A DNA stretch of 64,000 bases from Algoriphagus sp. (GTDB taxonomy: Bacteria; Bacteroidota; Bacteroidia; Cytophagales; Cyclobacteriaceae): assembly GCF_030694375.1 (NCBI RefSeq), contig NZ_JAUXYL010000023.1, forward strand, positions 62,001 through 126,000, read 5' to 3'. Below, one piece after another: positions 26,462-35,734 of the stretch. Position 1 is the stretch's first letter. Each line of letters starts with the position of its first letter. The notes below the pieces were generated by a model. The model did not search any database. It saw nothing but the letters and a program-made list of their open reading frames with translations, and was not told the DNA's origin. The position numbers and the translations under genes were made by a program.

Positions 26462-27358
26462 TTATTTAAAGCCAATTTCTTTCAGTCCTGCGTGACTGAT
26501 TTTGATGGCTTCCAATGGATCCAGTCCAAAGGTATTGTCCTGTTCCACTAAGTAATATTCCATTCCTGATTTAGATTTTTCGGCCAAAATCCGCTTGAAG
26601 TCAATGTTTCCTGTCCCTACCGGAGCAAATTGACTGGAATCATTCATGTCTTTCACATGCCATGCCTTGAAGCGTCCGGGATATTTTTCGAAGTAGGTCA
26701 ATGGATCAACTCCTGCTTTGGTAACCCAGAATAAATCCATTTGGTAGTTAACATGCGCAGGATCTGTATTTTCAAGAATATAATCCGTCAAAATTGTCCC
26801 ATCCTTCATTGCAATAAATTCAAAGTCATGGTTGTGGTACAATAATTTCAATCCGGCTGCTGAGCATTTTTCACCGATTGTCTTTAGGATAGAAACCAGT
26901 TCAGCCGGAGTGCCTTTCATACCCATTCCGTCAGGGCCAAAAGTAAACATGCCCATAGGTGGAACTGGGATCACAAAGTACTGGAAACCCGCAGCTTTTG
27001 ATGCAGCAATCTGCTCATCGGCATTGTCCAAAGTCACTCCACCCATGTGCGTACTTTTTGGTTCCAGTCCCAGGGAGTCCAAAAAGCTTTTGAATGCTAA
27101 CGGCTCCATGCCATAGAATTTTCCATCTGCGTAGCCAGCAGCTTCTACATAGGCATAGCCTGCATCGGCTACTGCTTTTAATGTTCCTTTTGGATCTTTG
27201 CCCATGGCATCGCGAACGGTGTAGAGCGCTAAGCCTCCAAATTTGGCAGGTGACTCTTCGATGACTTCGGTGGATTCCTCCACTTTTGGACTACATGCGG
27301 AGAACCCGAGTATGATTGCCAAGAGGAAGGAAAGTGAAAGGTTGAAATGTTTTCTCAT
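26462..27358 (-). CDS. Sugar phosphate isomerase/epimerase-like TIM-barrel lipoprotein
   Basis: A 298-residue lipoprotein. The signal ends LGFSAC with lipidated Cys22. The mature domain is an AP-endonuclease-2-like TIM barrel: GGLALYTVRDAMGKDPKGTL at the start, LLYHNHDFEF in the middle, NYQMDLFWVTKAG, KAWHVKDM, and YYLVEQDNTF near the end, which supply the usual His/Asp/Glu metal ligands. Exported members are frequent in this phylum and work on sugars such as 3-keto intermediates. The 19 codons open upstream lack a signal sequence, so this ATG was taken. It is transcribed alone or with the GDPD gene upstream. Confidence 0.88.
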   Translation of the reverse strand: MRKHFNLSLSFLLAIILGFSACSPKVEESTEVIEESPAKFGGLALYTVRDAMGKDPKGTLKAVADAGYAYVEAAGYADGKFYGMEPLAFKSFLDSLGLEPKSTHMGGVTLDNADEQIAASKAAGFQYFVIPVPPMGMFTFGPDGMGMKGTPAELVSILKTIGEKCSAAGLKLLYHNHDFEFIAMKDGTILTDYILENTDPAHVNYQMDLFWVTKAGVDPLTYFEKYPGRFKAWHVKDMNDSSQFAPVGTGNIDFKRILAEKSKSGMEYYLVEQDNTFGLDPLEAIKISHAGLKEIGFK

Positions 27359-27457
27359 AATTGGGGTAAGGTTTGAATAAAGCGAAGATACCCAAAACTG
27401 TATTAAATGAGCCATGCTATTCTTTCTCTTCCCTAAATGAGGTGAGGAAAGGTTTGT

Positions 27458-28237
27458 TTACTTCTTTCGAATCAATTCAAACAGCAGCTCGGGTTCATCG
27501 GTAGTGATGAAATCGGCCTTCTGATCGAGCAGCCACTGCATGTCTTCGGGATTGTTTACGGTCCAGGCATTGACAGTCAGTCCCAGATCCTGCGCTTCTT
27601 TGATCCATTCCGGCTTTGCTCTGAGCACCCGGATGTTGTAGTCAAAACCAAAAAAACCAGCTTCCTTGAGTTGGGCGGGGGATTTGTCCCCATTGAGGTA
27701 AGCGACATTGGCTTTGGGATCGGTTGCTATGGCTTTCTTTCCTCCTTCGTAGCTGAAAGTGATGTAATCCACCCACTTTTGGGCATTGAGTTCCTGTACG
27801 GTTTTGACGGATAGTTCCCCAACTTTCTCACTTCGCTCCACGCTGATTGCTGATGGTTTAAACTCCAGGATCAGCTTGGTTCCGGTTTGTTTCATCCCTT
27901 CAGCGAGGTATTCCTTCAGTGTAGGGATTTTTTCTCCGTTTGGAAGATTTTGTGTCAATAGCTGCGCATAGGTGGAAGTTTCGATGGGCATCCCTTTAAA
28001 ATCCGCATCATGATTGACCACCAGCACTTCATCCGCAGTCATCCACACGTCAAACTCCGAACCTTCACAGCCCAATCGAATGGCTTCATTTAGAGAAGCA
28101 AGGGAATTTTGGGGATGATTTTGGGCTTTCCAAGCACCCCGGTGGGCGATGACTTTGTTTTGGTGAAACATATCTTTGGTGGAAACACAACTGCTGATCA
28201 GACAAATAAATAAGAATGCGGAAAGACCTCGAAACAT
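27458..28237 (-). CDS. Glycerophosphodiester phosphodiesterase lipoprotein
   Basis: A 259-residue lipoprotein. The signal ends CLISSC with lipidated Cys17. The GDPD fold is clear: VIAHRGAW with the catalytic His-Arg, PQNSLASLNEAI, GSEFDVWMTADEVLVVNHD with metal ligands and the second catalytic His, LILEFKP, and the C-terminal NAWTVNN plus DFITTDEP. It releases sn-glycerol 3-phosphate from glycerophosphodiesters outside the inner membrane. It lies 99 bases upstream of the TIM-barrel gene on the same strand. Confidence 0.92.
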   Translation of the reverse strand: MFRGLSAFLFICLISSCVSTKDMFHQNKVIAHRGAWKAQNHPQNSLASLNEAIRLGCEGSEFDVWMTADEVLVVNHDADFKGMPIETSTYAQLLTQNLPNGEKIPTLKEYLAEGMKQTGTKLILEFKPSAISVERSEKVGELSVKTVQELNAQKWVDYITFSYEGGKKAIATDPKANVAYLNGDKSPAQLKEAGFFGFDYNIRVLRAKPEWIKEAQDLGLTVNAWTVNNPEDMQWLLDQKADFITTDEPELLFELIRKK

Positions 28238-28371
28238 AGAAAGATGGATTAAACCCCGAATTTGAAAGTCTAAGGTATCAAATTCGGGCCAGTTGGGTAA
28301 ATCAATATTGGGATTTTGAAATAGAAAATAAATAGTTTAGGTAGTTGCTTTTCCTAATGATCAAGTCAAAC
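28238..28371. other. Divergent intergenic region, left part
   Basis: AT-rich DNA ahead of the GDPD gene. I see no ORF. Together with the REP-like copy B and the following 175 bases it separates two divergent transcription units. Confidence 0.35.
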
Positions 28372-28424
28372 AATCGAGCCTGCCTGAGGCAGACAGGCGT
28401 GATGAGAACGTCACACCAGAATGA
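28372..28424. repeat. REP-like hairpin element, copy B
   Basis: A 27-base core (28372-28398) is identical to copy C at 51003-51029 and contains the imperfect palindrome CCTGCCTGAGGCAGACAGG. It is followed by a small second hairpin, GTGA and TCAC around a short loop, and CACC. The element lies in a divergent intergenic region. Confidence 0.7.
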
Positions 28425-28606
28425 TTGTATGCCAAGCGAGTTTCCACCGGTCTTCCAGTTGGTATGGCCTTTGAAAAACAAATTATAATCAATTAAAAAA
28501 ATAGATCGATCCTGCCTAAAAGAAGCTTTTTTATGATTCTAAGCAAAAGTCAATGAAACATTTTGAATCGGGATCGTTTGTAATAGCGTACTAAACTTAA
28601 ATTTTT

Positions 28607-29272
28607 ATGCCAGATTTTGTAAAAATCCTCGATATCCAACGCTTGACTTATGACGTCAAGCAATTTAGTGTAGAAAAACCCAAAGGATATAAATTTGTGC
28701 CAGGACAGGCAACCGAAGTGGCAATAAGAAAGAAAGATTGGGAAGAAGAAAAGCGCCCATTTACCTTCACTTCTTTGCCGGAAGATTCTCAACTGGAATT
28801 TGTTATCAAATCGTATCATGACCACAATGGCGTAACCAAAGCCATTGATGATTTGAAAATTGGTGAGGAGTTGATACTGGAGGAGTCATGGGGAGCCATT
28901 GAATATAAGGGGAAAGGAACCTTCATAGCCGGAGGAGCCGGAGTTACGCCATTTATCGCAATCCTCAAGGACCTTCAGAAAAAGGGAGAGCTTAAAGGAA
29001 ACCAACTGATTTTTGCAAACAAAACCACCAAGGATGTCATTCTGGAGGAGTGGTTCCGAGCAATTTTAGGCGATGATTTCATCTCTATTTTGGATCAAGA
29101 AGAAAAATCAGGACATCAAAATGGCCGGGTGGATAAAGCTTTTTTGGAGCAGCATATTTCTGATTTTTCGCAGGAGTTCTATATCTGCGGTCCCGACCCG
29201 ATGATCAAGGCGGTGAGTAAAAGCCTGGAAGAACTTGGCGCAAATCCAGAGGCTATCGTATTTGAGAAATAG
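28607..29272 (+). CDS. Flavodoxin/ferredoxin reductase-like FAD-NAD(P) oxidoreductase
   Basis: A 221-residue cytosolic flavoprotein of the ferredoxin-NADP reductase superfamily. KRPFTFTS is the FAD-binding RxYS/T motif. GGAGVTPFIAIL is the nucleotide-binding loop of the second domain. The C-terminus YICGPDPMIKAVSKSL is the cofactor-discriminating segment. No iron-sulfur or globin domain is attached, so it needs a separate electron partner. It is monocistronic with a strong terminator. Confidence 0.88.
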   Translation: MPDFVKILDIQRLTYDVKQFSVEKPKGYKFVPGQATEVAIRKKDWEEEKRPFTFTSLPEDSQLEFVIKSYHDHNGVTKAIDDLKIGEELILEESWGAIEYKGKGTFIAGGAGVTPFIAILKDLQKKGELKGNQLIFANKTTKDVILEEWFRAILGDDFISILDQEEKSGHQNGRVDKAFLEQHISDFSQEFYICGPDPMIKAVSKSLEELGANPEAIVFEK

Positions 29273-29305
29273 CAGAATCCCGAATCTGAAGAGTAGAATT
29301 AAGGT

Positions 29306-29343
29306 AAAAAGCCGTCTCCAATTAAATTTGGAAACGGCTTTTT
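29306..29343. terminator. Bidirectional terminator, flavin reductase/DUF4153
   Basis: AAAAAGCCGT and ACGGCTTTTT pair, with an internal TCCAA/TTGGA extension, giving a stem of about 15 bp. T-runs on both sides serve the two convergent genes. Confidence 0.88.
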
Positions 29344-29346
29344 GGC

Positions 29347-30591
29347 TTATTGGAAATTAAAAATCACCGGAAAAAGAAACACTACAATCGCCGTCCAGAT
29401 CAAATAAATTGGAAGATATTTGACCAGAGTTATTCCTACTTGATCAGGTTGCGCATTTTTTCGGACAGTTTGAATCAATTTATTGGCAACCAAAAGAAGA
29501 TGGATCAGCATCAGTAAATTGACTCCCATAACGGCCATCCGATTGGGGGTAATTCCCCATTCCGAAATCCGAAATGCAATCGCCGAAAGTGCCACTCCAT
29601 TGACCACGATCGTGATCAGAGAAAGTAAAACCAAAATCCAGATGCCGGGCCCTGACTTCTCTTCCTTGGAAGACTCTGCCACAGAGAAAAAGATCAAAGC
29701 CATCACCCCAATCAATAGCATGTTGAAGACCATAAGAAACTCCCGGTCGTTGTATGGATCCTTGCCTGCATAGACGATCGCTCCCAGATAGATCACCAGC
29801 ATGATCAGGACCAGTGGGCTAAAGATTTTTGCGATGATGGGAGGGACTTTGTTGACCAGTTGGGGATTGGTCTGGGTCAGATGCGTGGCTACCAATGGGG
29901 CAGCAGCCAAGCCAAAAACCACGATGTATTCGAAGTAGAACTTCTCGATCTGAAGCCCGATCAAGCTAAATAAACCAATCGTGATTCCAGACATCAAGCC
30001 TCCGGCTAGAAGGAGAAGCGCTCCCATGATCACCGCGTCTCCGTTGAAATTGAGGTAGGCCAGCCGCCGGGAAAGGTCCCTGATTTTGGCTCCTGAAAAA
30101 ACAAAGCCGAGCAAGCCCCAAAGTAACAGCGGCAGGTGAATGCAAGCCAGGATGAAGGTGTCACTTTCCTGATTTTCCGGAAGTAAGTTGATGTACAGAG
30201 CTGAAACCAAAATTACTCCTAAAGGGATAGCGAGGGAATTTAACGATAGTCTATGTTTCCATGCAAAATAGGCGGTGACAAATGGAAAGGCGATAAATCC
30301 CAAATTCCGGGGATAAAAGAACTCCTCGTCTATTGAAAAGATTGCCGGAAATTTGGCTAAAATTCCTGCCAGGAGCGCGGCAATCACCACGAACTTCCAT
30401 TCGGCTTGACTTCCCCAACTGATTCGGTCGGAATCGTAGTTGAGGCGTTGGTGCCAGAATTCGGCGAGTCTATTTCCCCTGAGTTCTGGATAGATTTGGC
30501 CAAAAGAGTCTTTAAAGCCTGATTTATTTTTTCTGTAGAGACTTTCCAGATAGGCTGGATCATCAATATGGGATAGGATTTCTTCGTTCAT
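29347..30591 (-). CDS. DUF4153-like polytopic membrane protein
   Basis: A 414-residue inner-membrane protein. The first 65 residues are soluble and charged, followed by about ten hydrophobic helices, with SLIGLQIEKFYFEYIVVFGLAAAPLVA in the middle and a C-terminal TM ending PVIFNFQ. The spacing and sequence resemble DUF4153. The function of that family is unknown. The gene starts at an ATG 50 bases from the end of the next minus-strand gene and may be co-transcribed with it. Confidence 0.7.
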   Translation of the reverse strand: MNEEILSHIDDPAYLESLYRKNKSGFKDSFGQIYPELRGNRLAEFWHQRLNYDSDRISWGSQAEWKFVVIAALLAGILAKFPAIFSIDEEFFYPRNLGFIAFPFVTAYFAWKHRLSLNSLAIPLGVILVSALYINLLPENQESDTFILACIHLPLLLWGLLGFVFSGAKIRDLSRRLAYLNFNGDAVIMGALLLLAGGLMSGITIGLFSLIGLQIEKFYFEYIVVFGLAAAPLVATHLTQTNPQLVNKVPPIIAKIFSPLVLIMLVIYLGAIVYAGKDPYNDREFLMVFNMLLIGVMALIFFSVAESSKEEKSGPGIWILVLLSLITIVVNGVALSAIAFRISEWGITPNRMAVMGVNLLMLIHLLLVANKLIQTVRKNAQPDQVGITLVKYLPIYLIWTAIVVFLFPVIFNFQ

Positions 30592-30640
30592 GCTGTTGTC
30601 TTTTAAAGCTGTTGAGGGTAAGTTTTTTTAAAATGATATT

Positions 30641-31381
30641 CTAATTAGCCGGTTTGATTTTTTTCTTTTCTTCAAATTTTTCCAGACATCTGTTCAGCGA
30701 ATTTCCCTGCGAATGGACGCATTCGCAAAATTGAAATCCGGCTGATTCGTTAGCCGTATTTTCAAACTGGGACCTGCAATCTCCCAAAGAATTTCGGGGC
30801 ATCACCTGATGACCATAATTCGCAAACCCAATCACAAATCCCATAACCAAAATCACTCCTGTAAAAAATAGAAAAGGAAATTTACGCTCGTATTTATTGG
30901 GTTTGCCCAAGCTTACTTCCCGTGCACACCGGTTAAATGGAAGGATGTATTTCAGTTTGTCATAGTGCCAAGCTAGAATATACAGGTTTGCCATGACCAT
31001 CAAAGGGGAGGAGACTATGGAACCTTCGAACCGAACTGCCAGGGACAGGATACAGATATTGACTATGATGGGCAAATAAATCAGGGCTCCAATAAGTACG
31101 GTGCCGGGGATGAGTAAAAACACGCCGGCCATCACTTGGGCATAACCTATGAAGGTGTAGTAATATCCTGTATGGTGCAAAGCTTCCAAATAGGCTCCCA
31201 TGGGATGAAGCGCTGATAAGCCACTGGCAAAGCGTTCACCGAATATTTTCACCATTCCGGCGACAATGAAGGCGTAGGCCAATAAGATTCTGCATAGGAT
31301 GACGAATAGCAAATGCCATCTATTTTGCTTTATTCGGAGGTAATATTCCTCCAAAACTGAGAAAAAACTGTTTGCTTCCAT
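30641..31381 (-). CDS. DoxX-like membrane protein with Cys-rich tail
   Basis: A 246-residue protein. About five TM segments span residues 20-195, beginning LLFVILCRILLAYAFIVAGMVKIFGERF, a pattern like DoxX/MauE-type quinol-linked membrane proteins. After the last TM a periplasmic tail has four Cys (GDCRSQFENTA, FQFCECVHSQG, RCLEKFEEKK), which may bind metal or form disulfides. An upstream extension of 33 codons is open but would run into the preceding gene. The call rests on pattern only. Confidence 0.6.
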   Translation of the reverse strand: MEANSFFSVLEEYYLRIKQNRWHLLFVILCRILLAYAFIVAGMVKIFGERFASGLSALHPMGAYLEALHHTGYYYTFIGYAQVMAGVFLLIPGTVLIGALIYLPIIVNICILSLAVRFEGSIVSSPLMVMANLYILAWHYDKLKYILPFNRCAREVSLGKPNKYERKFPFLFFTGVILVMGFVIGFANYGHQVMPRNSLGDCRSQFENTANESAGFQFCECVHSQGNSLNRCLEKFEEKKKIKPAN

Positions 31382-31439
31382 TCGTTTTGGATTCTTGGTT
31401 TTACAGTGGAAAGAGTTCTTATTTTTCAGTGTAAGTGAA

Positions 31440-31766
31440 TCAATCCCAATGTCCGGTAAAGTTGAAAGCGATGACTGCACTGATCCATAATGCCACGAAA
31501 TACAGCAGGGTACTGAAAATGATTGCGATCAGTTTTTGATTTCCCTTGGGAAACCAAAGAAATCCCATCAAATAGAAGAAAACACCTCCTGCAGCTCCAC
31601 CCAAAGGTATTAGGATCAACGGAACTAGCATCCACGATTCGAGCATGTCCTCTTTAGTCAGAATTATGAAAAGCAATAATGAGAAAGGCGCTATTGCACC
31701 AAGTAGGGCAGGAAGCCCCAATTTTTTGATGTGAAAGCCCTGAAAGAAGTTAGTTGAATTGCCCAT
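31440..31766 (-). CDS. Small membrane protein, target of the predicted operator
   Basis: A 108-residue protein with three hydrophobic segments (about residues 20-38, 44-68 and 80-102). It has no recognised family. Its start is 27 bases from an ACTTTG-N5-CAAAGT palindrome that also precedes the regulator operon, so it is probably under the same winged-helix repressor. Confidence 0.6.
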   Translation of the reverse strand: MGNSTNFFQGFHIKKLGLPALLGAIAPFSLLLFIILTKEDMLESWMLVPLILIPLGGAAGGVFFYLMGFLWFPKGNQKLIAIIFSTLLYFVALWISAVIAFNFTGHWD

Positions 31767-31793
31767 ATTGGTTGAATTTAAATATTTGAAAGT

Positions 31794-31810
31794 ACTTTGA
31801 TTTTCAAAGT
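31794..31810 (-). promoter_or_regulatory. Operator-like palindrome 1, ACTTTG-N5-CAAAGT
   Basis: Perfect 6-bp arms around five bases, preceded by AAAGT, itself part of an AAAGTACTTT palindrome. It lies just upstream of the 108-residue membrane protein gene and downstream of the regulator gene. It shares AAAGTACTTTG-N5-CAAAGT with the site at 32747. Confidence 0.6.
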
Positions 31811-31826
31811 GAATGATTAAATTTTT

Positions 31827-32120
31827 TTAGGTTTTATTTTCGTTGATCAAATTTTCGAGGAATTCGAGATGCGACTGGAAAGCTTTTTTTCCATCCGCTG
31901 TGGCAGTATAATTCGTCAGGGGTTTTCGTCCGGCAAAGGTTTTTTCAACGGAGATGTATTCAGCATTTTCCAGATTTCGCAGATGAGAAGCCAGATTGCC
32001 GTCTGTGACTTCCAGTATTTCCTTAAAGGAATTGAAGTCATACTGCTCATTGACCATCAGGATGGACATAATTCGCAGTCGGATCACATTTTCGAAAGCC
32101 TTGTCGTAATTCCCCTTCAC
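31827..32120 (-). CDS. Winged-helix transcriptional regulator (HTH_34-like)
   Basis: A 97-residue cytosolic DNA-binding protein. LRIMSILMVNEQYDFNSF leads into the recognition region LEVTDGNLASHLRNLENAEYI, and the wing is KTFAGRKPLTNYTATADGK. This is the compact winged-helix domain (PF13601-like) related to MarR/PadR. It starts at GTG, one base after the stop of the upstream membrane-protein gene, so translation is coupled. Such regulators commonly repress their own operon, and the two matched palindromes at 31794 and 32747 are the obvious targets. Confidence 0.85.
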   Translation of the reverse strand: MKGNYDKAFENVIRLRIMSILMVNEQYDFNSFKEILEVTDGNLASHLRNLENAEYISVEKTFAGRKPLTNYTATADGKKAFQSHLEFLENLINENKT

Positions 32121-32121
32121 G

Positions 32122-32736
32122 TTATCGGTCGTATCGGTAATACATCATCGAGCCATAGACCACGTGCAGCACACCAAATCCCAAAGCCCAGCAGACGAGT
32201 CCAAATTCCGGAAAGAAGGCGGCCAGAATTCCCAGAAACAATTGCCCAATTCCGAGATTTTTGATCTCCCCCAAGGTGAAATGCGAGGCATTGATCAAGC
32301 CAAGTCCATAGAAAATCAGGGTTGTTGCTGCAATCAATTGGTAGGCATTTTCATGGATCAAAGCGAAAGAAAACAGACCTCCAGCCAATACAGGAATGAA
32401 TAAGGCCAAGAGGAACCGTTTACTTGCCGGAGACCAAAACTGATGAGCCTTGCGCTGACTCTTTTGCTGACTGAGCAGGTATGCCGAACCTATAGCTAAA
32501 ATCAAAACGACCAAAGCTACTGCCATCAAATTAACTTGAAGGTTTTCTCCATTCATGGGGATAAATTCCAGACCGTAAGTGGTGTCCGGAAAATAGATCC
32601 AATAGTAGGCAATGCCCGCTCCTACAAATGCATAAATCCCCGCCAGCACTCCTGCTAATCCACTGAGTGAAAGGAAGCGCGTGCTCCGCTCCATCATGGA
32701 CTTGATCTCAGCTAATTCTTGTTCCGGTTTCCTCAT
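32122..32736 (-). CDS. Membrane protein co-transcribed with the winged-helix regulator
   Basis: A 204-residue protein. A short charged N-terminus (residues 1-20) precedes six hydrophobic segments, the first being LSLSGLAGVLAGIYAFVGAG. I recognise no family by name. The pairing of such a protein with a tiny winged-helix regulator, here with a one-base gap, is a frequent Bacteroidota arrangement; its role as partner or target is inference. An ATG eight codons upstream is possible, but this one sits 10 bases from the operator-like site. Confidence 0.7.
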   Translation of the reverse strand: MRKPEQELAEIKSMMERSTRFLSLSGLAGVLAGIYAFVGAGIAYYWIYFPDTTYGLEFIPMNGENLQVNLMAVALVVLILAIGSAYLLSQQKSQRKAHQFWSPASKRFLLALFIPVLAGGLFSFALIHENAYQLIAATTLIFYGLGLINASHFTLGEIKNLGIGQLFLGILAAFFPEFGLVCWALGFGVLHVVYGSMMYYRYDR

Positions 32737-32746
32737 ATTTAAAAGT

Positions 32747-32763
32747 ACTTTGTGATGCAAAGT
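32747..32763 (-). promoter_or_regulatory. Operator-like palindrome 2, ACTTTG-N5-CAAAGT
   Basis: The same 6-bp arms and 5-base spacer as site 1, again preceded by AAAGT. It lies 10 bases upstream of the start of the membrane protein-regulator operon, so it would cover the promoter or leader. On the minus strand TTACTTTG overlaps it, one base from TAnnTTTG. Confidence 0.6.
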
Positions 32764-33091
32764 AAGTGAAGAATTTAGATTTTTAACAAGTGGTGTGGGA
32801 TTTTTTTTATTTGATTATCTGCATAGATGTCAGTGGATCAAAATGGCCTCGACTTTCTCCACTCCCCAATTTAAATCACTATAGGTCAACGTGCGACGGT
32901 TGGTGAGAGAAGTCGAAACTAGTTGAAGTGAATAGTAATAAAATTTGGTTGTTGGTAAGAAAGCGGATATACAGATTTTTTTGTATCCGGCCATTTTACC
33001 GGATCATATGAAGTAATCTAGGTCAAATGCCGTATGGCCTTTTTTTTCGGGCTTTATTTTCTTTGAACAGAAAAAAACAAATTATAATCGT
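32764..33091. other. Divergent intergenic region
   Basis: About 330 bases between the regulator operon and a plus-strand lipoprotein gene. AT-rich. It contains no credible ORF and no clear RNA fold. The plus-strand promoter should lie in its right part, but no exact box was found. Confidence 0.35.
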
Positions 33092-33754
33092 ATGAAAGAT
33101 TTACTGTTTAAATGGATTTGGCTCGCCGCAGTTGTGGGTGTGTTGGTGTCTTGCGCTGATAGTAGCGATATGGATCCCGATGATCAGCAGGAAAAGACAT
33201 CCGATAATCTGGACTTCGCTTTTACCCTAACTGGAGAAGAGAGTAGCTATTCGATGGAAATCGATGGAGTAGAGGTGAAGAATACTGCCGAGATTCTTAA
33301 TACACTAAATGTGAACAAGTCGATTTCTGTTAATTTTTGGGGTCCGAGTAATGATTTCAACTTTGCAGGAATCAACTGGATTCCTCTCGGTATAGGAACC
33401 TACAAATCGGGTCATGATTTGGGTCCGGGAAATGGCACCTTTGGCAATAACCTCTTCATGATGGCTTTTGTCAAGAAGAACAATATAAAACATTTCGCAT
33501 ACTCTGCCCATGAGTATGGATTTCTGGAATCAGAAAAAATTCCAGGATCGTCGTGCACAGTGAAAATCATTAAATTTGAAGGAAAGCAAACTTCCTACAG
33601 TTTTATGAACGGGACTTTCAATCAGTTTATCGGAACAGTGGAAGGACAGTTTGCAGGGACTTTCAAAACCAAAGAAGGACAGGAAATCAAAGTCACCAAA
33701 GGTCAGTTTCGAATAATTCGGAAACTTCCTCCGGGAGCAGTGATCGTGGGCTGA
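33092..33754 (+). CDS. Hypothetical lipoprotein (DUF6252-like pattern)
   Basis: A 220-residue lipoprotein. The signal ends GVLVSC with lipidated Cys21, followed by an acidic linker (DSSDMDPDDQQEK). The mature part is all beta-like, with repeating Gly-turns, and near the end FNQFIGTVEGQFAGTFKT followed by ITKGQFRI-type strands. That is the pattern of DUF6252-type surface proteins in this phylum, but I hold this only as a guess. No catalytic motif is seen. It is monocistronic with a terminator. Confidence 0.6.
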   Translation: MKDLLFKWIWLAAVVGVLVSCADSSDMDPDDQQEKTSDNLDFAFTLTGEESSYSMEIDGVEVKNTAEILNTLNVNKSISVNFWGPSNDFNFAGINWIPLGIGTYKSGHDLGPGNGTFGNNLFMMAFVKKNNIKHFAYSAHEYGFLESEKIPGSSCTVKIIKFEGKQTSYSFMNGTFNQFIGTVEGQFAGTFKTKEGQEIKVTKGQFRIIRKLPPGAVIVG

Positions 33755-33758
33755 TTTT

Positions 33759-33793
33759 CGAAGGCTTCTCTTTTGAGGAAGCCTTCACTTTTT
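33759..33793 (+). terminator. Terminator after the lipoprotein gene
   Basis: GAAGGCTTC and GAAGCCTTC pair around a 9-base loop and are followed by ACTTTTT on the plus strand. It overlaps the last codons of the convergent gene. Confidence 0.75.
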
Positions 33794-34138
33794 GCCAATT
33801 TCGCCCAAATGGGTGAATTTGAAGCCTTTTTCATATTTCAGTCCATATCCCATTATCCTGTCAAAAGAGGAATGGGAGAAGAGTATAATGCCGGCGATTT
33901 CCAAAATTTGATTGTTCATAAACAATCCCAATCCGAAGATAAATAGTGCGATTCCCTTGTGATGAAAAAGATTATAAGTCCAAGTGCCGATTTTTTCATC
34001 AAGTAAATACCCGATCATTCCGAGATCAGGAAGTAAAAACAGGCCTGCAAACCACCACCAACTGATTTCTGTAAGAAAAAAAGCCCAAAGGCTTAGTGCA
34101 AACATGGCTAATTCCTCCAATTTCAAAAGTTTGTTCAT
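33785..34138 (-). CDS. DUF4260 family membrane protein
   Basis: A 117-residue protein with three to four TM helices. FLLPDLGMIGYLLDEKIGTWTYNLFHHKG and the end SFDRIMGYGLKYEKGFKFTHLGEIGK match the DUF4260 family, whose function is unknown. Length and ends are normal. Its 3' end overlaps the terminator stem of the neighbouring gene. Confidence 0.8.
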   Translation of the reverse strand: MNKLLKLEELAMFALSLWAFFLTEISWWWFAGLFLLPDLGMIGYLLDEKIGTWTYNLFHHKGIALFIFGLGLFMNNQILEIAGIILFSHSSFDRIMGYGLKYEKGFKFTHLGEIGKK

Positions 34139-34239
34139 ACCCAGCTGATTTAAATTTTGAAAGTAGGGAAAAGCTCAAAAACGAAAAAGCGCAATCCACA
34201 TTGAACTGCGCTTTCGCTGTAGAAAGTTTGTTTTTTTAT

Positions 34240-35734
<1,495 letters not shown>

